Shown: positions 21,827 through 29,618, counted from the first letter of the stretch. The stretch: DNA of 34,478 bases from RGIG8775 sp045660295 (GCA_045660295.1 JAZRDN010000026.1:1-34478), one strand, 5' to 3'. Made by a program: numbers and translations. The notes: generated by a model from the sequence alone, not told the origin.

Positions 21827-22780
21827 ATGGAACTTATTTTGTCAACCCTCAGCAGGCTTATCTTTCTCTTTTCGTTTATTCTGCTGGGCTTTATTCTCAC
21901 AAAGCTAAAGGTGGTCTCTGAAAATTCCGACGGCGTGCTTTCAAAGCTTGAAAACAACCTCTTTACCCCATGCCTTATCATGGGAACCTTTATCGCCGAA
22001 TTCAACCTTGAATCGCTGACAGCCTCGTGGAAGCCGATAGCCGTATGCTGTCTTATGCTTTTGGTCACGATACCGCTGGGAATTTTTCTCGGCAGGCTCT
22101 TCTCCAAAAAGACGCACGACAGAAACATCTACACCTACGGGCTTTGCTTCGCAAACTTCGGATTCATGGGTCTTGCGGTAGTTCAAGCGCTTTTTCCGCA
22201 CGTGTTTATGGAATACAACATCTTTCTGCTTCCTATTTGGATAGGCGTTTACGGCTGGGCTATCCCCGCCCTGCTTATCCCCTCCGACCACACTGACAAG
22301 AGCTTTAAGGCAACGCTCAAGCGCATTGCAAACCCAATGTTTGTCTGCATGATAATCGGTGCGGTAATCGGCGTTACAGGTCTTGGCAAGCTTGTAGAAA
22401 ACACCGTGGTAATGGACATTATCAACACGGCGGGAAGCTGTATGTCGCCTTTAGCAATGCTCCTTACGGGTATCACCATAGCAAAAATAAACATTCCCAA
22501 GGTGGTAAAGAACGTTAACATTTACATATCAAGCATATTGAGACTTGTGGTTATCCCAGTGGCGCTCACGCCCCTCATCATGCGTCTTCCTATCGACAAC
22601 AGCACCGTCCTTTGCGCACTCTGCGCTCTTTCGATGCCGCTTGGCTTAAGCCCCGTGGTAGTTCCCGCGGGATACGGACAGGACACCTCGCTTGCGGCAG
22701 GCATGGCGGTAATATCCCACGCGCTTTCGATAATCACGATACCCATAGTTTTCGCTATCTTTTCGGGACTTTTGGCGTGA
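21827..22780 (+). CDS. AEC-family transporter (auxin efflux carrier / malate permease type)
   Basis: Integral membrane protein of 317 aa with about ten hydrophobic segments, beginning LILSTLSRLIFLFSFILLGFILTKLKVVSENSDGVLSKLENNLFTPCLI, typical of bacterial AEC permeases. Its bacterial relatives carry malate or other organic acids. Position behind pyruvate kinase makes an organic acid plausible; this is inference. A ribosome site (ACGGAG) overlaps the end of the spacer. Confidence 0.85.
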   Translation: MELILSTLSRLIFLFSFILLGFILTKLKVVSENSDGVLSKLENNLFTPCLIMGTFIAEFNLESLTASWKPIAVCCLMLLVTIPLGIFLGRLFSKKTHDRNIYTYGLCFANFGFMGLAVVQALFPHVFMEYNIFLLPIWIGVYGWAIPALLIPSDHTDKSFKATLKRIANPMFVCMIIGAVIGVTGLGKLVENTVVMDIINTAGSCMSPLAMLLTGITIAKINIPKVVKNVNIYISSILRLVVIPVALTPLIMRLPIDNSTVLCALCALSMPLGLSPVVVPAGYGQDTSLAAGMAVISHALSIITIPIVFAIFSGLLA

Positions 22781-22804
22781 CAAAGTTATATAAGGAGCAA
22801 AAAT

Positions 22805-23479
22805 ATGAAAATCAACGAAATCTTATCAAAAGTAGACCACACTCTGCTCTCCCAAGCCGCTACCTGGGCTGAGATAAAAGCCCTGTGTGACGACGGACTG
22901 AAATATCAGACCGCCTCGGTCTGCATTCCCCCAAGCTATGTAAAAAAAGCCGCCGAGTACGTCTCGGGCAGGCTGAAAATATGCACGGTCATCGGCTTCC
23001 CCAACGGTTACAACACCACCGCCGTTAAGTGTGCCGAGACAGAGGAGGCGGTTGCGAACGGCGCAGACGAAATAGACATGGTAATCAACATCGGCCTGGT
23101 AAAGGACGGTGACTACACCTCGGTTCTCAACGAGATAAAGGCTATAAAGCAAGCCTGCCACGGAAAGCTCCTCAAGGTCATTATCGAGACCTGTCTTTTG
23201 ACCGATGAGGAAAAAATAAAGCTTTGCTCTGTGGTATCCGAGTCAGGCGCGGACTATATAAAGACCAGCACAGGCTTCTCCACGGGCGGCGCTACCTTTG
23301 CGGACGTGGAGCTTATGCGAAAAAACGCTCACCCCGACCTTAAAGTAAAGGCTGCGGGCGGTATCTCCTCGCTTGAGGACGCCGAAAAAATGATAGAGCT
23401 TGGCGCTGACCGACTGGGAACAAGCCGTATTGTAAAAATCGTAAAATCGGGGGAAAACAAAAATGACGGAAGTTATTAA
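22805..23479 (+). CDS. deoC: Deoxyribose-phosphate aldolase
   Basis: Class I aldolase of 224 aa that cleaves 2-deoxyribose-5-phosphate to glyceraldehyde-3-phosphate and acetaldehyde, feeding glycolysis. VDHTLL (10-15) opens the TIM barrel. The Schiff-base lysine is K153 in YIKTSTGF, with D91 in DEIDMV and K182 in KVKAAGG as the assisting pair. TAAGGAG lies upstream of ATG 22805. The 3' end overlaps the nitroreductase start by 17 bases. Other deo genes are absent here. Confidence 0.95.
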   Translation: MKINEILSKVDHTLLSQAATWAEIKALCDDGLKYQTASVCIPPSYVKKAAEYVSGRLKICTVIGFPNGYNTTAVKCAETEEAVANGADEIDMVINIGLVKDGDYTSVLNEIKAIKQACHGKLLKVIIETCLLTDEEKIKLCSVVSESGADYIKTSTGFSTGGATFADVELMRKNAHPDLKVKAAGGISSLEDAEKMIELGADRLGTSRIVKIVKSGENKNDGSY

Positions 23480-23981
23480 GGCAATAAAAACACGCCGAAG
23501 CATAAAGAACTACAAGCCCGACGCCATTCCAACAGAAATACTCGACGCTATCCTTGAGGCGGGAACGTACGCCCCCACGGGCAGAAATATGCAATCGCCC
23601 ATAATAATCGCCGTCACCGACAAAGCCACGCGAGACAGACTTTCAAGACTCAACGCGGAGGTAATGGGCGTTGACACAGACCCATTTTACGGTGCGCCCG
23701 CGGTGCTTGTGGTACTTGCCGACAAAAGCCGTTCCACCTACGTGTACGACGGCTCGCTGGTAATGGAAAACCTTATGCTCGCCGCCCACAGCCTTGGGCT
23801 TGGAAGCTGTTGGATACACCGCGCGAAAGAGGTGTTCGACTCGGATGAGGGCAAGGCGCTCCTCGCCTCGCTTGGCATAGAGGGAGACTACGAGGGCATA
23901 GGCAACTGCATTGTCGGCTACCCCGACAAGCTCCCCACCGAGCAAAAGCCGAGAAAAGAGAATTATATTTACAGGATATAG
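23463..23981 (+). CDS. Nitroreductase-family FMN oxidoreductase
   Basis: Flavoenzyme of 172 aa, short for the family. The FMN-binding start KTRRSIKNYKPDAIPTEILDAILEAGTYAPTGRNMQSP is intact, as is the middle part VMENLMLAAHSLGLGSCWIHRA. It reduces small electrophiles with NAD(P)H; the natural substrate is unknown. It begins inside deoC (17-base overlap), so it is coupled to it, and closes the pyk operon. The 180-bp repeat follows 12 bp after its stop. Confidence 0.88.
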   Translation: MTEVIKAIKTRRSIKNYKPDAIPTEILDAILEAGTYAPTGRNMQSPIIIAVTDKATRDRLSRLNAEVMGVDTDPFYGAPAVLVVLADKSRSTYVYDGSLVMENLMLAAHSLGLGSCWIHRAKEVFDSDEGKALLASLGIEGDYEGIGNCIVGYPDKLPTEQKPRKENYIYRI

Positions 23982-23993
23982 TTAGTTTTATGT

Positions 23994-24172
23994 CGTTTTT
24001 GTTCCTTTTTGAAAAAAGGAACCGAAAAACTTTTGGCTCGGGGTAAGTTTTTGTTTGGGTTTGTGCCTCTGTTCATAGTTTGTGACAACTGCTTGGGACG
24101 TTTAGTGCGTAGCCGTTACAATAGCTACCGCAAGCGTTGGGGTCCCCCTCCCCAAACGCCCCACAAAGTTAG
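23994..24172 (+). repeat. Dispersed 180-bp structured repeat, copy B
   Basis: It shares the central block with copy A almost perfectly (TTTAGTGCGTAGCCGTTACA and the GCGTTGGGG / CCCCAAACGC closing stem). The opening stem is GTTCC / GGAAC (24001-24005, 24018-24022) instead of GCGCC / GGCGC, a paired change. Confidence 0.8.
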
Positions 24173-24191
24173 TTTTTAGTAACTAAATACT

Positions 24192-24250
24192 CACCCAAAG
24201 TAAAGGCGCCCGCATTTAGCGAGCGCCTTTGTTTATATGTGTTATTTTAT
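24192..24250 (+). repeat. Hairpin module H1, copy 4
   Basis: Lead CACCCAAAGTAAAGG, stem AAAGGCGCCCG / CGAGCGCCTTT with one mismatch, loop CATTTAG, and a diverged tail. It stands 20 bp after the 180-bp repeat, as at 9391. Its end overlaps the stop of the minus-strand gene at 24247. Confidence 0.65.
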
Positions 24251-24399
24251 TTTTTATCGTGCGAGCATTTTTTTGAACAGCAGGAGCAGCCGTCGGGGCA
24301 TCCTATACATTTTTTACCGCTTTTCTTCGCCCTGTATATGTAAAGCGAAGCCAGGCCGACAATAACAAGAAGAATTATTATTACAATTGCGTCTATCAT
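24247..24399 (-). CDS. FeoB-associated Cys-rich membrane protein
   Basis: A 50-aa protein: one transmembrane helix (IDAIVIIILLVIVGLASLYIY), a basic stretch RAKKSGKK, and a Cys-rich tail CIGCPDGCSCCSKKCSH with cysteines at 31, 34, 38, 40, 41 and 45. This is the layout of the FeoB-associated family found beside feoB in Firmicutes, thought to assist iron transfer. It starts 25 bases after the feoB stop and is in its operon. The ribosome site is weak (TAGGT). The gene is easy to miss because of its size. Confidence 0.85.
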   Translation of the reverse strand: MIDAIVIIILLVIVGLASLYIYRAKKSGKKCIGCPDGCSCCSKKCSHDKK

Positions 24400-24424
24400 A
24401 TTTTTTACCTATAAAACTCAAGAA

Positions 24425-26497
24425 TTATACGTTAGCCTTTTCTCTGACCTTTTCCTGAGCTTTTGCGCCGAGCTTCTCCTCTGCCTCAAGCTCCTTGTTC
24501 TTCTTGGATATAAGAGTTCCCAAAACAACCGCGATAGCGGCAACTATCACCCAACCGGCGATGGGCATCCAGACGCTCTCGCCAATTCTCACGCCCGTAA
24601 AGAGCGAGCCGAAGAAGTATACGAGGAAACCAACCGAATAGCCTACTGCAAGCTGAAGTCCGATGCCCGCCCAGAGCCACTTTCTGCTCTTCATCTCGGC
24701 GTTCATTGCGCCGATAGCCGCGAAGCAAGGGGGGGAGAAAAGGTTGAACATAAGGTAAGCGAGAGCCGCTACCTTGGTAATAGCCATGATACCCGCAACC
24801 TCTGCGCCCGCGCCTTCCATAAGGGCAAGCTCCTCGGCGTCGATAAGGTTCTCAAGCCCCACGAAGCAGACCGCGAGAGTACCGACAACGTTCTCCTTTG
24901 CTATAAAGCCCGTAATAGCCGCCGCGGCAAGCTGCCAAGCCACAACGCCCACGATGGGAGCAAAGAGATAAGCAAAGGGTGTGGAGACAGTAGCGAGAAT
25001 AGATTTACTTGCGTCGTCCACGGGCTGGAGGTTCCAACCAAACGACTGCATAAGCTGAACAACGAAGTTACAAACAAGGATAATCGTACCCGCCTTAACT
25101 ATGTAAGACCAACCGCGCTGGCACATGGAGAGTGCCGCCTTGCCAAGGTTTGGCGCCTTGTACTCGGGAAGCTCGATAATAAAGAATGACTTTTTCTTCT
25201 TATTACCCGTGAGCTTGTTCACAAGAAGCGCGCAGACAAAGATGATGAAAATACCCGCAAAGTACATAAGAGTGCCAACCCACGAAGCGTTGCCGAAGAA
25301 GGCGCCCGCAAAAAGCGCGATAACCGGGAGCTTTGCTCCGCAGGGCATAAAGGGCGCCAGCATAGCCGTGGCTCTGCGCTCACGCTCGTTACGGATAGTA
25401 CGGCAAGCCATTACACCGGGGATAGCGCAGCCTGTGCCGATAATAAATGGAATGACCGACTTGCCCGAAAGTCCGACCTTTTTGAATATGGGGTCAAGCA
25501 CTACCGTGGCGCGCGCCATATAACCGCAATCCTCAAGGAGAGCGATAAGGAAATACATTACCATGACCAAAGGCAGGAAGCCGACAACGGCTCCGACACC
25601 GCCGATGATACCGTCAACAAGGATAGCCGTAAGAAGCGGATTGGCGTTTTCCAAAAGACCGTCCACCCAAGCGCCGAACACATCGATAAGAGTGACCAGA
25701 CCGGGTATAACAGCGCCGTTATCAAACTCATAGCCCTCTGCTATCCAAGGACCTACCCAAGCCTGAGAGATCTGAAAAACAAGGAACATGACGACCGCAA
25801 ATATCGGAATACCCACCCACTTGTTGGTAAGCACGGCATCGATCTTGTCCTGGAAGTTCTTGTCCTTTGTAAAGACCTTTCTCTTTTCTACGTCCTTAAC
25901 TATCTTGTTTACAAACTCGAAACGCTTTCTGTCGGCAGCCTCCACAGCCTTTTTGTCGGTGAGGTCAACGTTGCTCTGAACGTAGGGCGCGCTCTGGGTC
26001 TTGCCCATAACGGCAATTACCGCCTCGATCACCTTGTCAAGTCCGTCGCCCGATATGGAAGCGGTCTCTAAGACGGGACAGCCCAGCTTTGAGGAAAGCG
26101 CCGCCGTGTCTATTTTATTTTCCTTTTTCTTATTTACGTCGGTCTTGTTAAGGGCAACGACCACGGGAATACCAAGCTCAAGAAGCTGTGTTGTGAAAAA
26201 CAGGCTTCTGCTAAGGTTTGTGGAATCGACGATGTTGATTATAGCGTCGGGGTTCTCGTTCTTTACGTAAGAGCTTGTGATGCTCTCCTCCGACGTAAAG
26301 GGCGACATGGAGTAAGCACCCGGCAGGTCTACCGCGATAAGCTCCTCAGCGCCCTTATAAAGACTTTTTTTGATTGCGTGTTCCTTCTTTTCAACTGTAA
26401 CGCCCGCCCAGTTGCCGACCTTTTCGTTACGGCCTGTCAAAGCATTGTACATGGTGGTTTTTCCGCTGTTGGGATTGCCCGTAAGCGCAATTCTCAT
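24425..26497 (-). CDS. feoB: Ferrous iron transporter FeoB
   Basis: Inner-membrane Fe2+ transporter of 690 aa. The N-terminal G domain has GNPNSGKTT (7-15), the switch WAGVTVEKKE, DLPGAYSM and NKTD. A helical spacer follows, then two Gate regions (ALLEDCGYMARATVVLD and later IAKENVVGTLAV) within about eight to ten membrane segments. The C-terminus ends in a charged tail (KNKELEAEEKLGAKAQEKVREKANV). GGAGGAAC precedes ATG 26497. It has its own promoter and a DtxR-like operator and is followed by the Cys-rich accessory gene. No FeoC is seen. Confidence 0.96.
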   Translation of the reverse strand: MRIALTGNPNSGKTTMYNALTGRNEKVGNWAGVTVEKKEHAIKKSLYKGAEELIAVDLPGAYSMSPFTSEESITSSYVKNENPDAIINIVDSTNLSRSLFFTTQLLELGIPVVVALNKTDVNKKKENKIDTAALSSKLGCPVLETASISGDGLDKVIEAVIAVMGKTQSAPYVQSNVDLTDKKAVEAADRKRFEFVNKIVKDVEKRKVFTKDKNFQDKIDAVLTNKWVGIPIFAVVMFLVFQISQAWVGPWIAEGYEFDNGAVIPGLVTLIDVFGAWVDGLLENANPLLTAILVDGIIGGVGAVVGFLPLVMVMYFLIALLEDCGYMARATVVLDPIFKKVGLSGKSVIPFIIGTGCAIPGVMACRTIRNERERRATAMLAPFMPCGAKLPVIALFAGAFFGNASWVGTLMYFAGIFIIFVCALLVNKLTGNKKKKSFFIIELPEYKAPNLGKAALSMCQRGWSYIVKAGTIILVCNFVVQLMQSFGWNLQPVDDASKSILATVSTPFAYLFAPIVGVVAWQLAAAAITGFIAKENVVGTLAVCFVGLENLIDAEELALMEGAGAEVAGIMAITKVAALAYLMFNLFSPPCFAAIGAMNAEMKSRKWLWAGIGLQLAVGYSVGFLVYFFGSLFTGVRIGESVWMPIAGWVIVAAIAVVLGTLISKKNKELEAEEKLGAKAQEKVREKANV

Positions 26498-26563
26498 TTT
26501 TGTTCCTCCGTTTATGGTAGAAAAGTTTATTTTTACAGGTCTCTGATGTTAAAATGCTGTTTA

Positions 26564-26590
26564 ATTATATGCAGTTAGCGGCAGCTAACT
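26564..26590 (-). promoter_or_regulatory. feoB promoter with DtxR-like operator
   Basis: On the minus strand TATAAT is at 26569-26564. The inverted repeat AGTTAGC-N4-GCTAACT spans 26573-26590 immediately upstream, covering the -35/-10 spacer. The same half-sites occur before feoA. The sequence resembles DtxR/IdeR boxes (TTAG...CTAA core), not Fur boxes, so iron-dependent repression by a DtxR-family protein is likely. Confidence 0.7.
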
Positions 26591-26597
26591 CACAGTC

Positions 26598-26623
26598 AAA
26601 AAAATAATCCGAAGATTATTTTT
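26598..26623 (-). terminator. Terminator between feoA and feoB
   Basis: On the minus strand AATAATC-TTCG-GATTATT followed by a T-run, just after the feoA stop. The UUCG tetraloop and T-run suggest that feoA and feoB are largely separate transcripts. Confidence 0.6.
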
Positions 26624-26643
26624 GAAGATTATTTTTTGGAAGT

Positions 26644-26856
26644 TTATACTATTATCGCCTCGGCAAGCTGGTCGTCGATGCTGTACCTACCGTCCTTTAT
26701 GGACACTACGCAAGTCCCCCTTCGGCGGGAGATGACCGTAATAGGCTCTCCGCTGTAACAGCCCAACGAAAACAAGAAAGCATCAAGCTCCTCGTCATCG
26801 GTCTCAATGCGCTTAACGATATATTCCTTTCCTTCCTCCGCTTGACGCAAATTCAT
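26644..26856 (-). CDS. feoA: Ferrous iron transport protein A
   Basis: A 70-aa SH3-like cytosolic protein that supports FeoB. It shows the family pattern: an N-terminal LRQAEEGKEYIVKRIE, a Leu/Cys-Gly turn LFSLGCYSGEPITVISRRRG, and the closing segment GRYSIDDQLAEAIIV. A GGAGATTT ribosome site precedes ATG 26856. Transcribed from its own consensus promoter with a DtxR-like operator. Confidence 0.93.
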   Translation of the reverse strand: MNLRQAEEGKEYIVKRIETDDEELDAFLFSLGCYSGEPITVISRRRGTCVVSIKDGRYSIDDQLAEAIIV

Positions 26857-26901
26857 GGGAAATCTCCTATACTGATTATAATAAACGGTAAATCAAGACG
26901 C

Positions 26902-26921
26902 GAGTTAGCCTCAGCTAACTC
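26902..26921. promoter_or_regulatory. DtxR-like operator in the feoA leader
   Basis: Perfect inverted repeat GAGTTAGC-N4-GCTAACTC located roughly +7 to +26 from the predicted feoA start, where bound repressor would block elongation. It shares its seven-base half-sites with the feoB operator. Confidence 0.75.
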
Positions 26922-26934
26922 AACGTGCAATAAC

Positions 26935-26963
26935 ATTATATTCCAAAAAGGACAAATTGTCAA
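26935..26963 (-). promoter_or_regulatory. Consensus feoA promoter
   Basis: On the minus strand TTGACA (26963-26958), 17 bp, TATAAT (26940-26935), perfect matches to the sigma-A consensus. Confidence 0.8.
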
Positions 26964-27072
26964 CATCTTTTGAAGATTTTTTAGACTTTTTTGTCATTTT
27001 CCACGTTTTCAACATTCGTTCAGACCTCGCCAAAACGCATTTTTGTGCATTTCGACATGAACTCAATTATTG

Positions 27073-27180
27073 TTTGCGCGGAAGCCCGCGCAGGCGAATG
27101 GTCAGCGTTCCGTGTGCGGTGCAAACATAGCGGTCGTTGCCACCAGTCGTGTGCTGAACACACACTCCTTTGCTTTGGGT
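27073..27180 (-). repeat. Hairpin module H2, copy 2 (left arm of the composite palindrome)
   Basis: On the minus strand: lead ACCCAAAGCAAAGGA, stem GTGTG-TGTTCAG-CACAC, ACGACTGGTGGCAACGACCG, GGAACGCTGACCATTCG and a terminal hairpin GCGCGG-GCTT-CCGCGC. It is joined to the MITE by the same linker (27181-27219) that flanks MITE copy 1. Confidence 0.7.
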
Positions 27181-27220
27181 GTATAATTAATAATGTTTTT
27201 GCGCTATGTTCGCACAAACG

Positions 27221-27360
27221 TTGTAGGGCGGGGGCTTGCTCCCGCCGAAAAAAACAAAATAATATTATGAAACACAATTGTTATAGGTTTTATAAAAATC
27301 ACAGCGGTTTTGTTGGCAAAAATATTTTTATTGCGGCGGGAGCAAGCCCCCGCCCTACAA
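27221..27360. repeat. MITE-like element, copy 2, 27-bp terminal inverted repeats
   Basis: Termini 27221-27247 and 27334-27360 are inverted repeats identical in sequence to those of 1-141. The interior is similar but diverged. It forms the centre of a palindrome whose outer arms are two H2 modules. Confidence 0.8.
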
Positions 27361-27400
27361 TACACCAATTTTATTTGTGCGCAAAACATTATTAATTATA

Positions 27401-27503
27401 CACCCAAAGCAAAGGAGTTCTCGTTTAGAGAACGACTGGTCGCAACGACCGTTTTGTTCGCACAAATACAGAACGCTGACCAATTGGCTCCCCGCTAGGG
27501 GCG
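27401..27503 (+). repeat. Hairpin module H2, copy 3 (right arm of the composite palindrome)
   Basis: Lead CACCCAAAGCAAAGGA, stem GTTCT-CGTTTAG-AGAAC, ACGACTGGTCGCAACGACCG, AGAACGCTGACCAATTGG and a terminal hairpin CCCC-GCTA-GGGG. It mirrors the module at 27073-27180 with different but paired stems. Confidence 0.7.
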
Positions 27504-27535
27504 CAAAACATTAATTTAGCGTATGTATTGAAATT

Positions 27536-27570
27536 AAAAAAGGTTGAATCTTAACGATTCAACCTTTTTT
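27536..27570. terminator. Intrinsic terminator of the membrane protein gene
   Basis: A perfect stem AAAAAGGTTGAATC / GATTCAACCTTTTT with a 5-base loop, two bases beyond the minus-strand stop at 27573. It is symmetric enough to act in both directions. Confidence 0.85.
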
Positions 27571-27572
27571 AA

Positions 27573-28118
27573 TTAAAGTGACACTTTTATTACCGTAGTA
27601 TTGGCGGGATTGTAGAAGCGGCATATTTTAAGCGCCTTTTCTGTGGTTTCGAAGAAGAATATACAACGCTTCCCTTTCTCGTTCTCAAAGGTTGCGAAAT
27701 ATCCGTTTGGCGCATCCTTCTCCGAAAGCGCGATATAGGATATCTCAGCGTTATACCTGTCCGCAAGCGCGCGCTTGTCGGGGTCTGAGAGCGGAGCTAT
27801 GACCAAGCAGTCCTTAAGCCTGAACTCGGCTATGACCTTGCGGCTCTTGCCGCCGTATATCTCTGAAAAAGTAAGAATACCCGAGGTTATGGAGTATTCA
27901 TATTCAATTTTAGTATAACGCCACGTAAGGAAGATTATAAGGAGCAACGCCAATGGCGCAAGCGCCACGAGGGGCGCGCCCAGCTTTGACTTGACGGCAA
28001 AGGTCAGCGCCAGCAGTGCGAAGATTATATATCCGATGACAAAAAACGCGGGCTTCAGCCTTTGCGAGCCTTTATTTTTTCTCTGCACAACGTATTCGTA
28101 GGTTGAAAATTCGTTCAT
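27573..28118 (-). CDS. Hypothetical membrane protein with two TM helices
   Basis: A 181-aa protein of unknown function. After a short polar start (MNEFSTYEYVVQRKNKGSQRLK) two hydrophobic helices follow (about residues 25-42 and 47-66). A ~110-aa soluble domain then begins WRYTKIEYEYSITSGILTFSEIYGGKSRKVIAEFRLKDCLVIAPLSD, resembling the PH-like folds that follow paired helices in many Firmicutes proteins. ATG 28118 is fixed by GGAGG upstream. It has its own consensus promoter, back-to-back with that of the DUF1836 gene, so a link to that regulator is plausible. Confidence 0.8.
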   Translation of the reverse strand: MNEFSTYEYVVQRKNKGSQRLKPAFFVIGYIIFALLALTFAVKSKLGAPLVALAPLALLLIIFLTWRYTKIEYEYSITSGILTFSEIYGGKSRKVIAEFRLKDCLVIAPLSDPDKRALADRYNAEISYIALSEKDAPNGYFATFENEKGKRCIFFFETTEKALKICRFYNPANTTVIKVSL

Positions 28119-28131
28119 GATTGACCTCCGC

Positions 28132-28164
28132 AAATTAAATACACACAGAAATTAAATACATACA
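28132..28164. repeat. Short direct repeat in the leader of the membrane protein gene
   Basis: AAATTAAATACACACA (28132-28147) and AAATTAAATACATACA (28149-28164) differ at one base and lie one base apart, between promoter and ribosome site. They may be a tandem regulator site or mRNA element. Confidence 0.5.
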
Positions 28165-28165
28165 A

Positions 28166-28194
28166 ATTATAACAGATTTTTGGTGACTTGTCAA
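28166..28194 (-). promoter_or_regulatory. Consensus promoter of the membrane protein gene
   Basis: On the minus strand TTGACA (28194-28189), 17 bp, TATAAT (28171-28166). Confidence 0.8.
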
Positions 28195-28212
28195 TAAAAA
28201 TCCCGCTACCTC

Positions 28213-28241
28213 TTGATTTTGTTTTCTTAATCGTGTATAAT
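28213..28241 (+). promoter_or_regulatory. Promoter of the DUF1836-lipoprotein operon
   Basis: TTGATT (28213-28218), 17 bp, TATAAT (28236-28241). The two divergent -35 boxes are only 18 bp apart, so one regulator bound between them could affect both. Confidence 0.8.
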
Positions 28242-28277
28242 GGTATCGTATACAAAATTCTTTTTAGGAGAATTATT

Positions 28278-28979
28278 ATGAAAAAGACCGACATCGAAAA
28301 AACCGTTGCCTACGCGGTGGGCGACACGGATCTGAAAAGCGGTGATATCCCCTCTATCGACCTCTACATGGATCAGATAATCAACCTGGTTGCCGAGAAA
28401 AACGCCGAGGGAAGCGACATGTTCACCGACCGCGTTCTCACCAAGACCATGATAAACAACTACTCAAAGGACGGACTTATCAAGCCCATAAAGGGCAAGA
28501 AATACTCCAAGGAGCACATCGTGCAGATGCTTCTGGTATACTCGCTCAAAAACACCCTGTCCATAAGCTCGATACGCCGAGTTCTTCAGGGCGTTTACAG
28601 TGAGGGCTTTGACGGCAAGCGCCTTGAGGCGGGCTACGACAGGTATATCGACCTCAAGGCAAGCAACCGAGAGCGCAGTCTTGCGGTGGTAAACGAGTTT
28701 ATCGAGGAAAACGGCTTTGACATCGAAAACGACGACGACTTTTTCGCCTTTCTTTTGGGGCTTGTGTCGCTGTCGGCAGACCTTAAAAATATTTCGATAG
28801 CCCTGCTTGAGGAGCGCTATCCCGACCTTGACGAGCTTCACCGAGCCGAGCTTGAAGCCGAGCGCGCGCGCATAAAGGCAGAAAAAGAGGAAAAGGCTAA
28901 GGAAGCAAAGGCTGAAAAAGAAGAAAAATCCAAGGCTGAAAAAGCCGCGAAGCAAAAAAAGAAAAACGACGAGGTATAA
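28278..28979 (+). CDS. DUF1836-family putative DNA-binding protein
   Basis: A 233-aa protein. Residues ~20-170 match DUF1836, which has a MerR-like helix-turn-helix: IPSIDLYMDQIINLVAEKN, LTKTMINNYSKDGLIKPIKGKKYSKEHIVQMLLVYSLKNTLSISSIRRVLQGVY. The C-terminal ~45 residues are an almost pure Glu/Lys/Ala helix, likely a coiled coil or charged tail, which is unusual. ATG 28278 follows TAGGAGAAT. A longer upstream frame would cross the promoter. It probably regulates itself and neighbours; targets are unknown. Confidence 0.85.
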   Translation: MKKTDIEKTVAYAVGDTDLKSGDIPSIDLYMDQIINLVAEKNAEGSDMFTDRVLTKTMINNYSKDGLIKPIKGKKYSKEHIVQMLLVYSLKNTLSISSIRRVLQGVYSEGFDGKRLEAGYDRYIDLKASNRERSLAVVNEFIEENGFDIENDDDFFAFLLGLVSLSADLKNISIALLEERYPDLDELHRAELEAERARIKAEKEEKAKEAKAEKEEKSKAEKAAKQKKKNDEV

Positions 28980-28982
28980 ATA

Positions 28983-29618
28983 ATGAAAAAAATAATTATC
29001 GCGCTTCTGGCGCTTGTAATACTGACTGTGTCGCTGGCGTCCTGTTCAAGCAATCCTCCCGAGCTTGATGAGGTAAAGGACGAGCTGGTAACCCTTATAG
29101 AGGCTTCATACGAGATAAACGATATTTTCTTTGGCGAGGGTCTGGCGACCTACGAGCGCGGCGGGAAGTTTGACAAGGAGCATCACCTTTACGACGAAAA
29201 CGACAACGAATACGCCTATTACGAATACGTTACAGAGGACTCGGAATATCTTTTCACCGAGCAGATAAAGTGGGCGGCTGAGAAGGTCTACACCACCGAT
29301 TATCTCGAGGGCGTTTACACCATGGCGTTTGACGGCTACGCCGACGAGAACACGGGCAATGTAACCACCGCCAGATATCTTGACGCAGGCGGCTGGCTTT
29401 TAAAATACGCCTTTGGCGAAGCCGACCCCTTTAACATTCTCCCCGGCAAGCGAGTATATGTTTTTGAAACGATGGAGATAGTCAAGCCCTCTACGGCGCA
29501 GTATCTCAACGTGGCGATAAACTCCCACCTCGAGGGCGAGGAGAGCGAAACTCTCACAGTCACGCTTCGCTTCAAGCTGACCGAGGACGGCTGGCGTCTC
29601 GACAGCCCAAGCTATTAA
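28983..29618 (+). CDS. Lipoprotein of unknown function
   Basis: A 211-aa secreted lipoprotein. Basic MKK, a hydrophobic helix and the lipobox LASC with acylated C21 form a type II signal. The mature part is acidic and rich in Tyr/Glu (EHHLYDENDNEYAYYEYVTEDSEYLF). It ends in a beta-rich segment, TLTVTLRFKLTEDGWRLDSPSY, resembling DUF4878-like or NTF2-like C-terminal strands seen in clostridial lipoproteins. I cannot name a function. It starts three bases after the DUF1836 stop, clearly the same operon. Confidence 0.82.
   Translation: MKKIIIALLALVILTVSLASCSSNPPELDEVKDELVTLIEASYEINDIFFGEGLATYERGGKFDKEHHLYDENDNEYAYYEYVTEDSEYLFTEQIKWAAEKVYTTDYLEGVYTMAFDGYADENTGNVTTARYLDAGGWLLKYAFGEADPFNILPGKRVYVFETMEIVKPSTAQYLNVAINSHLEGEESETLTVTLRFKLTEDGWRLDSPSY

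Noticed and set aside
26902..26921. Fur box upstream of feoA
   Set aside because: The GTTAGC...GCTAAC symmetry lacks the GATAAT-type hexamers of Fur and fits DtxR-family sites better.
1..27503. CRISPR array from the recurring hairpin repeats
   Set aside because: Copies are scattered, not regularly spaced, occur in both orientations and have no cas genes nearby.
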